Positions 1 through 11,900 of a stretch of DNA of 64,000 nucleotides are shown here, piece by piece. A program made the position numbers and the translations under genes. The DNA comes from Phycisphaerae bacterium (lineage in GTDB: Bacteria > Planctomycetota > Phycisphaerae > UBA1845). Location of the stretch: the NCBI GenBank assembly GCA_029260165.1, contig JAJDDT010000042.1, positions 62,001 to 126,000 on the forward strand, written 5' to 3'. Each line of letters opens with the position of its first letter. Within the stretch, counting starts at the first letter, position 1. The notes beneath the pieces were generated by a model, which saw nothing but the letters and a program-made list of their open reading frames with translations, searched no databases and was not told the DNA's origin.

Positions 1-167
1 GTGCGTCTGATTTTGATCTGGGTCAACCGGGACAGGGTGCGACGCCGGGGCAGCCTGATCGGCGTGGCGGCGGTGCGCCGGGTGGGGAAAATATCGGTGA
101 CGATGGTGATCTGAATCCGGTGGCGTTGCCGAACCGTGGTGGTCGGCGAGGGGGGCGTGGTCGGTGA
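1..167 (+). CDS. C-terminal end of a protein upstream of gspJ (partial, probably T2SS pseudopilin)
   Basis: An open frame runs in from the left edge and stops at TGA 165-167. The visible 54 residues are low in complexity: Gly-, Pro- and Asp-rich, then an Arg/Gly tail (RGGRRGGRGR). The stop overlaps the gspJ start by one base (TGATG), so it belongs to the same operon. By position it could be a GspI- or GspH-like minor pseudopilin with an added disordered tail. No conserved domain lies inside the window, so the family is a guess from gene order only. Confidence 0.6.
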   Translation, partial: ASDFDLGQPGQGATPGQPDRRGGGAPGGENIGDDGDLNPVALPNRGGRRGGRGR

Positions 168-1156
168 TGGGTTTTCGTCGTCGGAGAAGCTTGACGCTGA
201 TTGAGGTCGTTTTGACGGTCGGGCTGATGGTGCCGTTGATGGGGATGTTGTTTTGGTTCTACGCATCGGCGTTGGAGACGCGTGATCGCAATGGGGAAAT
301 GGTTCGGGAGACGCAGTTGGCGCGGGTGATCGTGGATCGGATTGCCCGGGAGCTGCGTCAGTCGACGGGTTTTGCCAGTGGTTATGGGCCTGGTGTTTTC
401 GGGACGAGGCATCGCATTTCGATCAACACGGTGGTGATTCCGGACAAGGCGTTGTTGCGCAAGCAGGCGATCAGCGAGACGGATCGTCCGGGGCAGTTTG
501 ATTTGCGGCAGGTTGATTACTACATCGCGTGGGATGAGATCAACGTTGACGAGAATGGTGATCCGCGGGCGTTGGGAATGGTTCGTCGGGAGCGGCGGAC
601 GTTCAATCAGTTGAAACCGGTCGGAGAACCGGGCGAGGTTCCGTTGGATGATCCGGCTGCGTTGCCGGGAGGGGTTGAGGGGCAGCCTGATGGTGGTTTG
701 GTGGGGGACGGTTTGGGTCGGGGTGACGAAGCGGCGGGTGACGATGCCGCGGGCGACGAGCAGCCATTTGATCCAACAGGTGCGGAGACGGTTGGTGAGC
801 GTGTTGACGACGAGTTGGATGATGTTGAGTTGGAAGGGTCGAAGCAGGAGTTGTACGCCCCGGAAATTCGTTTTGTCGAGTTTTTCTATCATGATGGTAA
901 CAAATGGTGGGAGAGCTGGGAGATTGACGAAGGCAATTCGTTGCCGCAGATGGTCATGATTACGGTGGGGTATGAATCCGAGCTTCCGGAAGACGAAGAG
1001 ATTGAGATTATCGAGGAGATGTTCCTGAACGAGGAGGATATCGAGCCGTTGCCGGAGGACCGGTACATGGTGATTGTTCGCATTCCGCAGGCGGACTCGT
1101 TTTTTGGTTCGCGTGTGCAGCGTGAGGTGTCGTCGCTTGCGGATGTTGATTTTTGA
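167..1156 (+). CDS. gspJ: GspJ-like type II secretion minor pseudopilin
   Basis: Minor pseudopilin predicted to sit at the tip of the T2SS pseudopilus in the inner membrane. The N-terminus has four Arg and then a type IV prepilin motif (SLTLIEVVL at residues 8-16) with Glu at mature position 5 and a hydrophobic helix. Cleavage would fall after Ser8, where Gly is usual. At 329 aa it is longer than most GspJ proteins. A Gly/Asp/Glu-rich insertion at about residues 155-220 separates the pilin core from a C-terminal part that reads like the GspJ beta region. GTG 164 is a possible alternative start. It is followed without a gap by gspK. Assignment to GspJ rather than another minor pilin rests on the long form and on adjacency to gspK. 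Confidence 0.75.
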   Translation: MGFRRRRSLTLIEVVLTVGLMVPLMGMLFWFYASALETRDRNGEMVRETQLARVIVDRIARELRQSTGFASGYGPGVFGTRHRISINTVVIPDKALLRKQAISETDRPGQFDLRQVDYYIAWDEINVDENGDPRALGMVRRERRTFNQLKPVGEPGEVPLDDPAALPGGVEGQPDGGLVGDGLGRGDEAAGDDAAGDEQPFDPTGAETVGERVDDELDDVELEGSKQELYAPEIRFVEFFYHDGNKWWESWEIDEGNSLPQMVMITVGYESELPEDEEIEIIEEMFLNEEDIEPLPEDRYMVIVRIPQADSFFGSRVQREVSSLADVDF

Positions 1157-1158
1157 TT

Positions 1159-2616
1159 ATGGTTGATCTGGCCAGACAATCTGTTCGGCGTGGGATGATT
1201 TTACCGCTGATGCTGCTCGTGTTGGTGCTGCTGGGCATGTTGGCGGCGAGCGGGTCGTTTTTTGTCCATGCGGATATGTCAGCCACTCGGTCGGGTGCGC
1301 GTCGGTTTCAGACGCGGATGGCGGCTGAGGCTGGTTTGGAGAAGGTGAAGTTGTTCCTGCGCGATCATCGGCTTGACGACGCGAGTTGGTATGACAATCC
1401 GGAGCAGTTTCATCGCGTGATTGTCTGGACGGAGACCGAGCAGGTTGAGGAATACGGTTCGGTCGAGGAGTACGATGAGCCGACGCAGAATTATCGGTTT
1501 AGTGTCGTGGCGGACAATCCGGACGATGACGAGGTGCTCGTTCGGTTTGGTGTGACGGATGAAGCCTCCAAAATCAATATCAATACGGCTCCCGTGTCGC
1601 AGTTGGTTGCGCTGATCACGCCGTTTATCGACGAGGAGGATGAGTGGACGGCTGAGCAGATTGCGGATGCCATTCTGGATTGGCGTGATGGTGATACGCA
1701 GCCGCGGCCGTTTGGGGCTGAGGCGGAGTATTATTCGCTTTTGGATCCGCCGTACGCGGTGAAAAACGGTCCGTTTGATACGGTGGAGGAATTGTTGCTG
1801 GTTCGGGGGATGACGGCTGACCTGTTGTATGGTGAGGATGTGGACCGCAACGGTCTGTTGAGTCCGAACGAGGACGATGGGGATTTGATTTTTCCGGACG
1901 ACGATCTGGACGGTTTTCTCAATCGCGGTGTGTACCCGTTTCTGACGGTGTATTCGCGTGATTTCAATACCGCAGCCGACAACAGTGCTCGCGTGTATCT
2001 GTTTGGGGATCCTGGTACGGTGACGTCGCAATTGACCGGGTTGGTGAGCAATGCGTCGCAGGTGGATTTCATCGTGAGTGCGGCGGCGGGTACGCCTCGG
2101 ATAACGTCGTTGGGGCAACTGATGGACCCGAGGGTTACTGAGGATGGTAATTCGCAGGCATCGTCGGTGACGTTGGCGGACATGGGCTGGATCACCGATC
2201 GGATCAGTCTGTCGCAGGAGCCTGATCGGTTGGGGTTGATCAACATCAACACAGCCTCTCCGACAGTGTTGCGGACGTTGCCGTCGTTGGAGGAGGAGGA
2301 TATTCAGTTGTTGCTGGAAGCCCGGGCGGAGGTGCCGTCGGAGGAGCGGGTCGATCTGGGTTGGGTGGCGGCGATTGTCGGGGCGGAGAAATTCAAGGCG
2401 ATCGAGCCCTTGCTGACGGTTCGGGCGATGCGGTTTCATGTCGAGGTGGTTGGGTATGGCGATCACCTCGGGACGATGACGCGTCTGGAATCGATTTTAG
2501 AGATGCGTGGTCCGGTCGCGCAAATCATTTACTTGCGTGATCTGACGAATCTGGGTACGAGCTATCCGGTGCGGTATCCAGTCGGAGATGAAGAACTTGT
2601 TGGGTACACTCGTTGA
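1159..2616 (+). CDS. gspK: GspK-like type II secretion minor pseudopilin
   Basis: Large minor pseudopilin that caps the T2SS pseudopilus with GspI and GspJ. The N-terminus carries RRGMILPLML followed by a hydrophobic helix. It lacks Glu at mature position 5, the known GspK exception among pseudopilins. Two helix-hairpin-helix-like segments with ININTA motifs (SKININTAPVSQL near residue 135, LININTASPTVLRTLP near 360) are the hallmark of the T2SSK family. At 485 aa it is longer than the roughly 330 aa of proteobacterial GspK. ATG 1159 was chosen over TTG 1153; neither has a clear Shine-Dalgarno. The end overlaps the next gene by 29 bases, implying translational coupling. Confidence 0.87.
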   Translation: MVDLARQSVRRGMILPLMLLVLVLLGMLAASGSFFVHADMSATRSGARRFQTRMAAEAGLEKVKLFLRDHRLDDASWYDNPEQFHRVIVWTETEQVEEYGSVEEYDEPTQNYRFSVVADNPDDDEVLVRFGVTDEASKININTAPVSQLVALITPFIDEEDEWTAEQIADAILDWRDGDTQPRPFGAEAEYYSLLDPPYAVKNGPFDTVEELLLVRGMTADLLYGEDVDRNGLLSPNEDDGDLIFPDDDLDGFLNRGVYPFLTVYSRDFNTAADNSARVYLFGDPGTVTSQLTGLVSNASQVDFIVSAAAGTPRITSLGQLMDPRVTEDGNSQASSVTLADMGWITDRISLSQEPDRLGLININTASPTVLRTLPSLEEEDIQLLLEARAEVPSEERVDLGWVAAIVGAEKFKAIEPLLTVRAMRFHVEVVGYGDHLGTMTRLESILEMRGPVAQIIYLRDLTNLGTSYPVRYPVGDEELVGYTR

Positions 2617-4177
2617 CAAACCGATCCTGGCGGTTGACTGGGATGTCAGGACGCTTCGCATTGTTCATGCGCGTGTGAGCAAAAGCTCGGCTGATATCGA
2701 GCAGGTGCTCAGTATCGCGATTCCGTCCGATGTGGACCGTGATGATCCCGAGTCGATGGGGAAGTTTGTCCGTGCGGCGCTCACGAAGGCGGGGATTACG
2801 ACCAAACGTGTGTTGTTCGATGTTTCCCGCGACCACGCCAACATCTACACCCTGATGCTGCCGCCTGCGACGTTGAACGATCTGGCAGGGATGGTGCAGA
2901 TGCAGATTCCGCGCGAGTTGCCCTTTCCGGTGGAGCAGGCTGCGATCGATTTTGCGGTGTCGCCGGAATTGGAAGGCGACAATCGACGGGTGTTGGTCGC
3001 GGCTGTTCAGCGCGAGACGTTGAAACATTTTACCGATGTTTTCGAGCACGCGGGTTTGAAGCTTGAACGCGTCGGGTTGCGTCCGAATGCGAATCAGTTC
3101 GCGGTCAACGAGATGCTCGAGCCGACGCAGCCGGACTATGTCCTGTTTGTCGATGTTGGTCCGGTGACGACGGAAATCACGGTGCTGCGTCGCGGTCAAC
3201 TGGTGTTTTCACGAGCGGCTGCGGTGGTGGTTCCGGATGCTTTCGACCAACCCGTGGCGGAACCGGTCGAACCGATGCCGGGGGATGGTGAGCCGGAGTT
3301 GCGACTTGCGACAGCCCCGACGCCGGAATCGACGTTGGCGGGCGTCGTTCGCGAGTTGACCATTGAGGTGACGCGTTCGATCGAAGCCTATCGTGCGACC
3401 GACCCCGAGGCGCATGTCGATCATATCGTCATTGGTGGTAGTTGTGATGTTGAGGACGCACTTTCCGAGGCGATTCAGCGTCAATACAGCATCAGCACGC
3501 AGCCGTACAACCCTGCGAAGTGTTTTGGATGGTCCGCGGATGAAGGGGCGGAAGCGGGCGCGTTTGCGTCGACGTTGGGTATGGTGCTGGGGCAGTTCAA
3601 GCCTGACGAGTTGAAGTTCAACCTGATCGATCCGAAGAAGCAGGTGAGCGTTGCTCAGCAGCGGATGCGCCGTGCGCCGGTGGCGGTTGTGACGGGGGTG
3701 GCTGCTGTTGCGGCGGTGGTGGTTTGTTATGTCAATTTTGTCAGGCCTTTGCATGTCGAGAACAAGGAGCTGGCAAGACAGAAGGCTGAACTGAGGGGCG
3801 AGCGCGACAGTCACGACGAGTTCAAGAAGCTGGTCAGGATTCTGGATGATTACGAGGACAACCGGGTGGTGTGGCTTGATGAGCTGCACGATGTTTTGTC
3901 GGCGGGTGTGCTCGCGGACAACAAGAGCATCGTGTTCAATCAGATCAATATGTCGAAGCGACGGGAACGCATCACGCTGCCGTTTCGGGCGGTCGCGGGG
4001 GCGGTTCCGAATGATGCGGTGAAGGATCTGGAAAATGTGAAGGCGGGTGAAGATGGTCATCTGAAGTACGATGCTGTTTTGGGTCCGACCAGTACGAAAG
4101 CGGGCGAAAAGTATCCGTTGATGGGAACGTTGAACGTTGGCCTGCTTGGCAACGAAAAGAAGGACGAGAAGAAGTGA
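2588..4177 (+). CDS. PilM/GspL-like inner-membrane assembly protein
   Basis: Predicted T2SS/type IV pilus inner-membrane platform protein that links the cytoplasmic ATPase to the periplasmic components. Residues 1 to about 345 form a PilM/GspL actin-like cytoplasmic fold, with an N-terminal DxxxxR-type opening (AVDWDVRTLRIV) and a later VDVGPVTTEITV phosphate-loop-like segment. A single membrane helix lies at about 361-383. It is followed by a charged, coiled-coil periplasmic part like GspL-C or PilN. At 529 aa it reads as PilM joined to PilN, which is the GspL plan. It overlaps gspK and precedes the GspM-like gene. GspL and PilM are both reasonable names. Confidence 0.8.
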   Translation: MKNLLGTLVDKPILAVDWDVRTLRIVHARVSKSSADIEQVLSIAIPSDVDRDDPESMGKFVRAALTKAGITTKRVLFDVSRDHANIYTLMLPPATLNDLAGMVQMQIPRELPFPVEQAAIDFAVSPELEGDNRRVLVAAVQRETLKHFTDVFEHAGLKLERVGLRPNANQFAVNEMLEPTQPDYVLFVDVGPVTTEITVLRRGQLVFSRAAAVVVPDAFDQPVAEPVEPMPGDGEPELRLATAPTPESTLAGVVRELTIEVTRSIEAYRATDPEAHVDHIVIGGSCDVEDALSEAIQRQYSISTQPYNPAKCFGWSADEGAEAGAFASTLGMVLGQFKPDELKFNLIDPKKQVSVAQQRMRRAPVAVVTGVAAVAAVVVCYVNFVRPLHVENKELARQKAELRGERDSHDEFKKLVRILDDYEDNRVVWLDELHDVLSAGVLADNKSIVFNQINMSKRRERITLPFRAVAGAVPNDAVKDLENVKAGEDGHLKYDAVLGPTSTKAGEKYPLMGTLNVGLLGNEKKDEKK

Positions 4178-4212
4178 TCATCATGTTGCGAGACGAAAGA
4201 GGAATCTGACCC

Positions 4213-5871
4213 TTGTCGGAACGCGAGAAAAGATTAGCGACGTTTCTGGGCATCGCCGTGGCGGGGCTTGTTGGCTGGCGGGTAGTCTGGCCTGCGGTCC
4301 GGAATGCCACCGTGGAGATGGCCAACGAAAATCGCAGGCTTCAGGACGACATACTCGACCTTCAGGACGACCTTGACAGCATCGGTGTTTATCAGGATGC
4401 GTATAAGGAATACCTTGCCCGCACGGGCAACACCAATCCCGACGTCGTTCGCGACAACATGCACGCCAAACTGATGGCGCTGACGCGGGCAGCCAACCTG
4501 TCCGACGTTACTGTCACGCCCAAACGTCCCGGTGAGTACAAGACCCCCGGAAAGCGTCGTCGGAAAACGGACATCAGGACGGTCGGATTCACGATTCGCG
4601 GAGATGGTCAGCTCAAGCAGACAGTCGAGTTTCTCAAGTCGTTTTACGAGTTGCCGTACGTCGCGCAGATCACGGATTTGAAAATCGTGCCGAAGAGATC
4701 GCGGCGGTCGAGGCGCGGACCGAAGGGGCCTGATCTTGTCAGCATGACAGCCACGATCGAATCGCTGGTGCCTCCGACTGATCCGCTGCATGAGATCAAT
4801 CCGGAGCTGCTGACGGCGGTGGACTCGGTCACGATGCACGGTGGCAAAGAATACGCGATGATCTGGAAGCGTGATCCGTTCAAGGAGTACGTCAAACCGC
4901 CGCCACCCCCCGTTCGGCGACCGGATCCACCCAAACAACCGGTGAAGCGCCCCGACCCGCCAAAGCAACCAATAAAGCGTCCGGATCCGCCTCCTCCACC
5001 GCCCCCACCGGTCGGCGATCCGGAGCGGACATTGAAGCAGGTTCGCATGACGCTGTTGTATGGCGTTGACGAGGTGCTCGTCGTCAATCCGGGCAACGGT
5101 TCGAGCGAGTACGTTGGTATTGGTGATCAACTTGACGGCGGCGAGGTGCTGATGGTGCACTCGTTGGGGCCGATCACGCGTCGCGAGGATGAGAAGATCC
5201 GGTTTTATCCCCTGGGTATGAAGCTGGCTTACTGCGTCGAGATCGACCAGGCCGGGGACCAATATCCTGAGGTTGTGTATGCGTTTGACGAGGTGAAGGA
5301 CGATCTGATTCCGCCGGAGCCTGAGAAGCCGATGGAACCGGATGATGAGGACGATGATGACGAGGATGCGCAGGAGGACGAACGGCGTGATCCGGTCAAG
5401 CCACCAGGTCCAAAGCCGTCATCCGGGAAGTCGCCGACGGTGAAACCGTCGCTGGTTGCGCCGTCATCTGCCAAACCGTCGTCGGCCAGGCCCGGAGTTG
5501 GAAAGGTTGATTCCGCGTTGCCGAGGGCAAAATCTCCCAATCCGAAACCGGGCGCGGTTGTGCCGAAAGTCAGGCCCGTTCGTCGTCCGTCGCGCGATCG
5601 TCGCGCTGGCGGTTCACCGAGGTCATCGGTGTTGTTTTTTACCCGTCCGTTCGGGCTTCAATCCTCGACGATCAAGGTGTTGGGGAATGGTGCGATGCCC
5701 GACCCCAAATTATTGAACCGCGTCGGCAGGAAAACGCTGGCGGATGTGATTCGTTCCACACAGAATCGTGGTACAACCAGGGCGACGGCGGCCAATCGGG
5801 CGCGAAAAGTCCGACCGGGGCGAAATACCGGACGATCCGGGCCGGCGATCGACAAGAAAACGCAGAGATAG
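4213..5871 (+). CDS. GspM/PilO-like protein with Pro-rich linker and GspC/PilP-like region
   Basis: Residues 1-10 are cytoplasmic, 11-29 a membrane helix and about 35-60 a coiled coil, followed by a PilO/GspM-like alpha-beta domain to about residue 195. RDPFKEYV then leads into a proline stretch (about 226-266) and a short beta-rich module (about 272-346, ending LGPITRR...FYPLGMKL). RDPF plus a Pro linker plus a small beta domain is the plan of GspC homology regions and PilP, so I infer a fused GspM-GspC role. The last 180 residues are disordered: an acidic patch at about 375-391, then KPS/PKP repeats and a basic tail. The start is TTG 4213. The fusion is inferred from motif order, not alignment. 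Confidence 0.68.
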   Translation: MSEREKRLATFLGIAVAGLVGWRVVWPAVRNATVEMANENRRLQDDILDLQDDLDSIGVYQDAYKEYLARTGNTNPDVVRDNMHAKLMALTRAANLSDVTVTPKRPGEYKTPGKRRRKTDIRTVGFTIRGDGQLKQTVEFLKSFYELPYVAQITDLKIVPKRSRRSRRGPKGPDLVSMTATIESLVPPTDPLHEINPELLTAVDSVTMHGGKEYAMIWKRDPFKEYVKPPPPPVRRPDPPKQPVKRPDPPKQPIKRPDPPPPPPPPVGDPERTLKQVRMTLLYGVDEVLVVNPGNGSSEYVGIGDQLDGGEVLMVHSLGPITRREDEKIRFYPLGMKLAYCVEIDQAGDQYPEVVYAFDEVKDDLIPPEPEKPMEPDDEDDDDEDAQEDERRDPVKPPGPKPSSGKSPTVKPSLVAPSSAKPSSARPGVGKVDSALPRAKSPNPKPGAVVPKVRPVRRPSRDRRAGGSPRSSVLFFTRPFGLQSSTIKVLGNGAMPDPKLLNRVGRKTLADVIRSTQNRGTTRATAANRARKVRPGRNTGRSGPAIDKKTQR

Positions 5872-5969
5872 CAGCCCCCTGGCTGCAACCTGCGCGGGGT
5901 CGTCGTTGAATGATCGGGTGTTGTTGGATGAATAGCAGGGAACCCCCGCTCGAAGCGTGGAGATCAAAC

Positions 5970-8900
5970 ATGACAGAATCGATGATAAGAATTACCCCCG
6001 GAAACGATCGACGTTCGGTCATCGGACTGATCGTTCTGGCGCTCGTCTACGTTGGGTTGGCGGGGACGGTCCGCGCGGGCGAACCTGGCGAGGAGTCCCG
6101 AGTGTTTGCGGCTGCCTTCGGAAGCAGTCAACCCAACCCGGTGATGCAGGCCCGTGACAATCCGCGATCCGCCGGCGGTGCCAGGAATCGATCCACACGC
6201 AAACCTCGTTCCACTCCCAAACCCAAACCCACGACGCCGGGTCGTAATCGCGGGAAGCAGAATACGCCCGCGCCAAGTGCCAATGTTGAAAAGGTCAGGG
6301 GCACGATCAATCTCGAAGCCGAGGAATTGCTGAAACCGGCTGAGGAACGAAGTTACAACTTCAGTCTCGTGGACGGGACGTATGCGAATCTTGTTGAGAA
6401 TTTTGCGCGTATGTCCGGGTTGGGCGTGATTGGTGACGCACCACAAGGGCAGGTGTCGTTTGTGAGCACGCAGGAGATGGATTTTCGATCGGCGTTGAAT
6501 CGCGTGCGCATGCTCCTGTTCAAGTTCAGTCCGATCGAACCCTATTGGCTGATGTACGAAGAGGAACATCTGGAGGTGCTCCGAGTCAATGACGTATGGC
6601 GGGTGATTGATCAGGACAAGTACCTGTTCATGAATGTGGCGGATTTTCGAGCGGCGCAGAAAAAGGGTGATCTGTATACGACCGACCTGGCCATGGTTCT
6701 TTACACGCCGACGGATACGTCTGTTTCGGATTTCACCATGCTGCGTGATTTCATGCCGGACTATGTTCGTATCGCGCCGATGGGCGGTACCAACTCGATG
6801 GCTATCTTCGCGCTGGTCAGTGATATCGAAAAATACCTGTCGTTGATCAAGCTGTTTGAGGGGGCGGGCGAGGATCCACGTGTTCTTATAAAGCTCGCCG
6901 TGAACCATCTTATCCCGAGCGTTGCGGTCACGACGCTGAACACGCTGATGGACGACCTGCAGGGTGTGGGTGGTGCAAAGCGTCCTCGTGGCAGGGTGCA
7001 GGACCCGACGGCCAGTCTGCCGGGTGAGCAGACCGTGCTCTTTCCTGATGACAATCAGGGCGTGCTCATCGTTCGGGCGATTCCTCGCGTCATCAAGGAT
7101 ATCGAGGAGATGCTCGCGTTCATCGATGTTCAGTTGGACGCGGAATTATCACCGGTTGTTATTCCGATCAGGTACGCCAGGGTTGACGAGGTTCGCGATC
7201 AGATTCACAGTTTGATTTCGGCGAGTGGTGGTGTCGCCGGAAAAAGTTCCACGGCGAAGCCTCGGCGGAACAAAGGCGGCAAACGCGGGGGCAGCAGCGC
7301 TCCGATTGTGACCGAAGGCCTGCTGCTGCTGGCCAATTCCAGAACGAACGAATTGATCGTTCGGGGAACCGAGGATGAGGTGAGCAGGGTCCGCCGTTAC
7401 ATTCGCCTGTTCGATGTTCCGGCTGATTCCGACAAGCCCGTCATTGTTTCGCTACAGCATGTTTCCCCGGAAGATATCAACACCACGATCACGCAGATTG
7501 TCCAGGGGCAGCGGGGAAAACGGGCGGCTGCGGAGAGACCCTTCAATTGCTATCCGGAGCCTGTGTCGGGGGCTTTGATTCTCGTCGGTGCCAGGGAGGA
7601 TGTCGAAGCCGCCAGGGATTTGATTGCCATCATGGATGTCGCGGCTGCGACGCCGACCCTGCATGCTCATCGGCTCGAGAATGCGTCCCCGTCGGTTGTG
7701 ATGGATCTGATCACGATTCTGGACGCCCCGGGGGCACCCTCGCCCGGAGGCAAGCGCCCACCGCGGGGGAGGAAAGCCTCCGGCAGCACATGGTATGTCG
7801 ACAACACGACCAACACGATTTACATGATCTGCACGGATGACGAATGGAACGAAAAGTATTTCCCGGTCATCAAACAAATGGACGAGGATGCTGCCGAGAT
7901 TCCGAGTCATGTGCTGATCGAAGTGAAGAACCTTGCGAGCGATGAAGCCGTCAATATTCTCCGTGAGATTTTCGCACCAGGTGCCAAGGGAGCGAACGCG
8001 TTTCGAATCATCGCCGCAAGCAACGGTATTGTCGTGGACGGTGCCTCCCCTGCTAAAATCGAACATATCCGCGAGGTGTTGGCAGACATCGACATCGATT
8101 CGGAAGGTCGTCAAAGGCGAATTTTCACGCTTGAATTCGCTGATCCCAACGAGATCAAAACCGTCATCGACTCGGGGATTGTCGGGTCGGGTCGTGTGAG
8201 GCGTGTCAAGCGTCCGCAGCCCGGAGCCGTTCCGGGTGTTATCACCACGGTCGTTGGTGATCTGCTGATCGTGAGTGCCTCGGCTGACGAATTGCTCGAT
8301 ATTGAAGAGCTTGTGAAGCAGTTGGACGTTGTCAGTGAGTCCGAGCGGTCCATTCGTGTTTACAGCGTACCGCCTGGTTTCGATGTGGAATCGATTGCAA
8401 CCCAGTTGGAGCAGTTGATCCGAACCACCGCACCTTCGGGTGCCCGTCGCCGAACCAAGAACCCCGCCTCGCAAGGGACTGACGGTTCGATTCAAATCGT
8501 CTCCCAGCCGATTTCGAGAAAGATTCTGATCAGAGCGCCGGAGGGGGATTTCTCTATGATTGAGGAGTCCTACGCGCTGCTGACCGCCGACGCGGAAATC
8601 GAACCGGTCGAGATTCGTTTCTTCCCGGTCGAGCATGTTGATCCCGGCGACGTTGCCAACATGATCGAGCCTTTCCTTCAAATGCGTGCGGAATCGTTGA
8701 TCAAATCGGGCGAATTGCGCGTCGAACCCGATGTTAGCAAGAGAAGTGCCATCACGACGGTGTCCACGATTCGCGTGTCGGCTGATCTTCACGGTGACCG
8801 TGTGTTGGTTGCAGGTCCCACGTCAATCATCCTTGAAGCAGAGCAGTTGATTCGGGAGATCGATCAGCCACCTGCGTCCACGGACGATCGCATTCTGCGA

Positions 8901-11900
8901 ACCATCGAGTTGTCACGCACGACGCCCGATCAGATGATCACCACCATCAAAGCCATGATCAACAGTGGATCCTCGTCACCCCGCAAGCCTGATCGCCCGC
9001 GCCGCCCGAGAATCCGCAAGTCCAAGTCCAAGTCCAAATCCAGTGAATCCGGTTCCGCCCTTGCTTCGGCCACCTCTGATGGTCCTCTGGATGTGACCAT
9101 CGCGTCCGCCCCGGGTGGAAACGCCGTGATCGTCAGTGGCGATGCCCATGATGTGGACGAGGTCGAAGCCTGGATTCGCAAACTCGACGGCGAAGCCACC
9201 GGCAGCACCGTTCTGAAAATCTACAACATCGTCAACGCCGAGGTCGAGGAGATGGCTGACACCATTATGGCGTTGTGCGATTCCGGCTCGCCGGGCAAGT
9301 CAAAACCGAAGGATGACGATTTTTCTTTCTACGAGCCAAATCCCGTGCGCAAAGGCGCGGACATTACGCTGACAACAGACTACTGGAACAAACGCATCCT
9401 GGTTCGTGCGACGCCCGCCAAGATCTACGAAATCGATCAGATCATCGAGCTGTACGAGGGTAAGGAGGGCGAGGAGCCCGAATTCCGGGGCGGCGGCGAG
9501 AATGTCCCGCTGTTGTTTTTTGAACTCGCCCACGCCGATCCGTTCGACGCCGAGTATCAACTCGAGAGCATTCTCCCGGTGGTCTGGACCCATTCAGAGG
9601 AAATCCCCGACATCGACTACATCCCGGGTACGCAGTTGCTCGTCGTCAAAGCCAAGACCGAGTATCACTCCGAGATCAAGGGATACATCACAAAATACAT
9701 CGACAAGCTTGACGAAGAGGGAACGCCCGATCGGGTCGTCAAGTTCAAGGATATCACCGGTATGACCGCCAGTGACATGGCAGGGATACTTAAGTCTCGT
9801 CTGCCCCATCTCAATGTTGATTTGATTCAGATTGGCGAAGATATTCCGCAGTTGAAGCCCGTCGGTCCTTATAGTCCGCCCGCCGAGGCACAACCGCAAT
9901 GCGTCCTGCCGGCTTCGCTGGCCAAACTCCTGTCGGTCACCACGATTTCTCAGGCGCCATCCGGTCGCGACAATGAGAAGGAAAAAGCAGCGACAAAAAT
10001 CGCGCAAGCATTCGTTGCGCAAAGCGAAGGCGTCGGGTTGGACGGAGGAAACAGCGACACGAACAGCGATGCCACCGGCGAAGAGTCCGTCGCAGACGAG
10101 CCAATCACGATTCGATTCGACGACCGCACGGGTGTCATCGCCCTCGAGGGCGCGCCCAAAGACGTCGATGCCATTTCGGAACTGGTCGAGGAGTTGATCA
10201 AACAACGCGAATCCTCCTCACGCAAGATGGAGGTCCGGGTCTACCGTGTGCGCTACCGCGACGTGAATGAAGCCACCAACGTCCTCATGAACGCCCTTGG
10301 GATCCAGCGAGCAACCCAGGCCAACCGTGGAAACGCCGCAGCACAAGCCGCCCAGCTTCGTCGCCAAATGCAGCAAATGCAGCGAGCGCAGAAGGCTGCG
10401 GGGGGACGGCCGGGCGCTCAGCCCAACGCCGTGCCGCAACCGAATATCGACCCGCGCACGGGAATGCCCATGCAGGAGGAAAAAAAAGAGGATTCCAAAA
10501 AATCAGGCCTCGGTGACGTTCGCATCACGCCCGATCCCAAAAACCGCTTCATGATCATCACGGCTGCCACCGAGGATTTCCCGGTCATCGTCGAGTTGCT
10601 CGCGACCATCGACCGACCGTCCGAGGTCGACAAGAGTTTCAAAATCTACAAACTCACCAAGCTCATCGCGTCCGATGTCGAGGGACAACTAAAGGAACTG
10701 CTCGGCATCAGTGCGGCCAAAGCATCCACCCGCAGACCGACAGCCAACCCAGGCACGCGCAATCGTCGTGGCGGCAACAATCAAAACCGCGCCAATCAAC
10801 AGATAGAAGACGCCCTGATGCAATTCGCCAGCCTCGGTGCCAATGGCGGGACCATCGACGTTGCCTCGGACGTCACCGTCACCAGCAACCCATCAGCCAA
10901 CACGCTGCTCGTCAATGCCCCGGAACCGGTCCACGAAATCATCGCCGAATTCATCAAGGATCTCGAAGCGCAGGACATCCCCACCCTCGAAACCCGCACC
11001 TATCGGATGACTCATTCCGATGTCGCCGCCTCCGCAGAACAACTCACAAAAATGTTCAGTCAGCGCAAGGGCGATGCTGGTTATGATCCCAACGCGGTCA
11101 ACAAAGCCACCTTCACGGCGGACCCACGCACGAACACCCTGATTGTCCAGGCATTTGACACCGATTTCGACAAGATCGAGCCGCTGATCACCAAACTCGA
11201 CGAGGACATGGGTGACGACGCCGACGTCCTCACCTTCAAACTCGAATACGCCGACGCAACCCAGACCGCCCGAACACTCAACGAAGTCTATGGACAGGGC
11301 GGAGGTAAACGCGGTGCCAAGGGTGTGAAAATCGTCGGCGATCCGTCGTCAAACACGCTGTTTGTGACGGCTCCACAAAATCAGCGGGACGACATCTCCG
11401 CGCGCATCATCGAAATCGACGCCCAGGCCGCCGACGTCATCGAACCGAGAACGATTAAAATCGTCGCGGGCGATCCCGACAAGATCGCCCAGTCGCTCAA
11501 GACGGTCTTTACCAGCGGCGGCGGCAAGTCGGGCAAAGGGGCCATCACCATCGTCGGCGACAGCGTCGGCGGACAGGTGATCGTCTCCGCACCGGACGAC
11601 GTCTTCAACAAAATCGAGTCGCTGACCCGGAAAATGGACCAGTCTACCATCGGCGAAAAAGTCAACATGCGCGTGTTCAAACTCGAACACGCCCAGGCCG
11701 TCGAAGTCCATGGCCAGATCATGAACCTCGTCCGACAGATGGGTCAGCAACTCGGTCCACAGGCGCGTGAAATGGGGGTGTTCACGGCAGTCCCCGACGA
11801 ACGCTCCAACGCGATCCTGTGCATGGGCAGCCCGATTTCATTCGTGCTCGTCGAAAAAGCGATCAAGGAAGTGGACGTCCCACCCACGGACGCAACCCAG

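Noticed and set aside
1279-2466. Long minus-strand open frame opposite gspK
   Set aside because: Arg/His/Gln-rich shadow with no domain; the plus strand has a clear GspK.
5910-5969. Longer N-terminus for the giant repeat protein starting at ATG 5910
   Set aside because: No ribosome site there and it would bury the signal peptide; GGAG plus signal peptide support ATG 5970.
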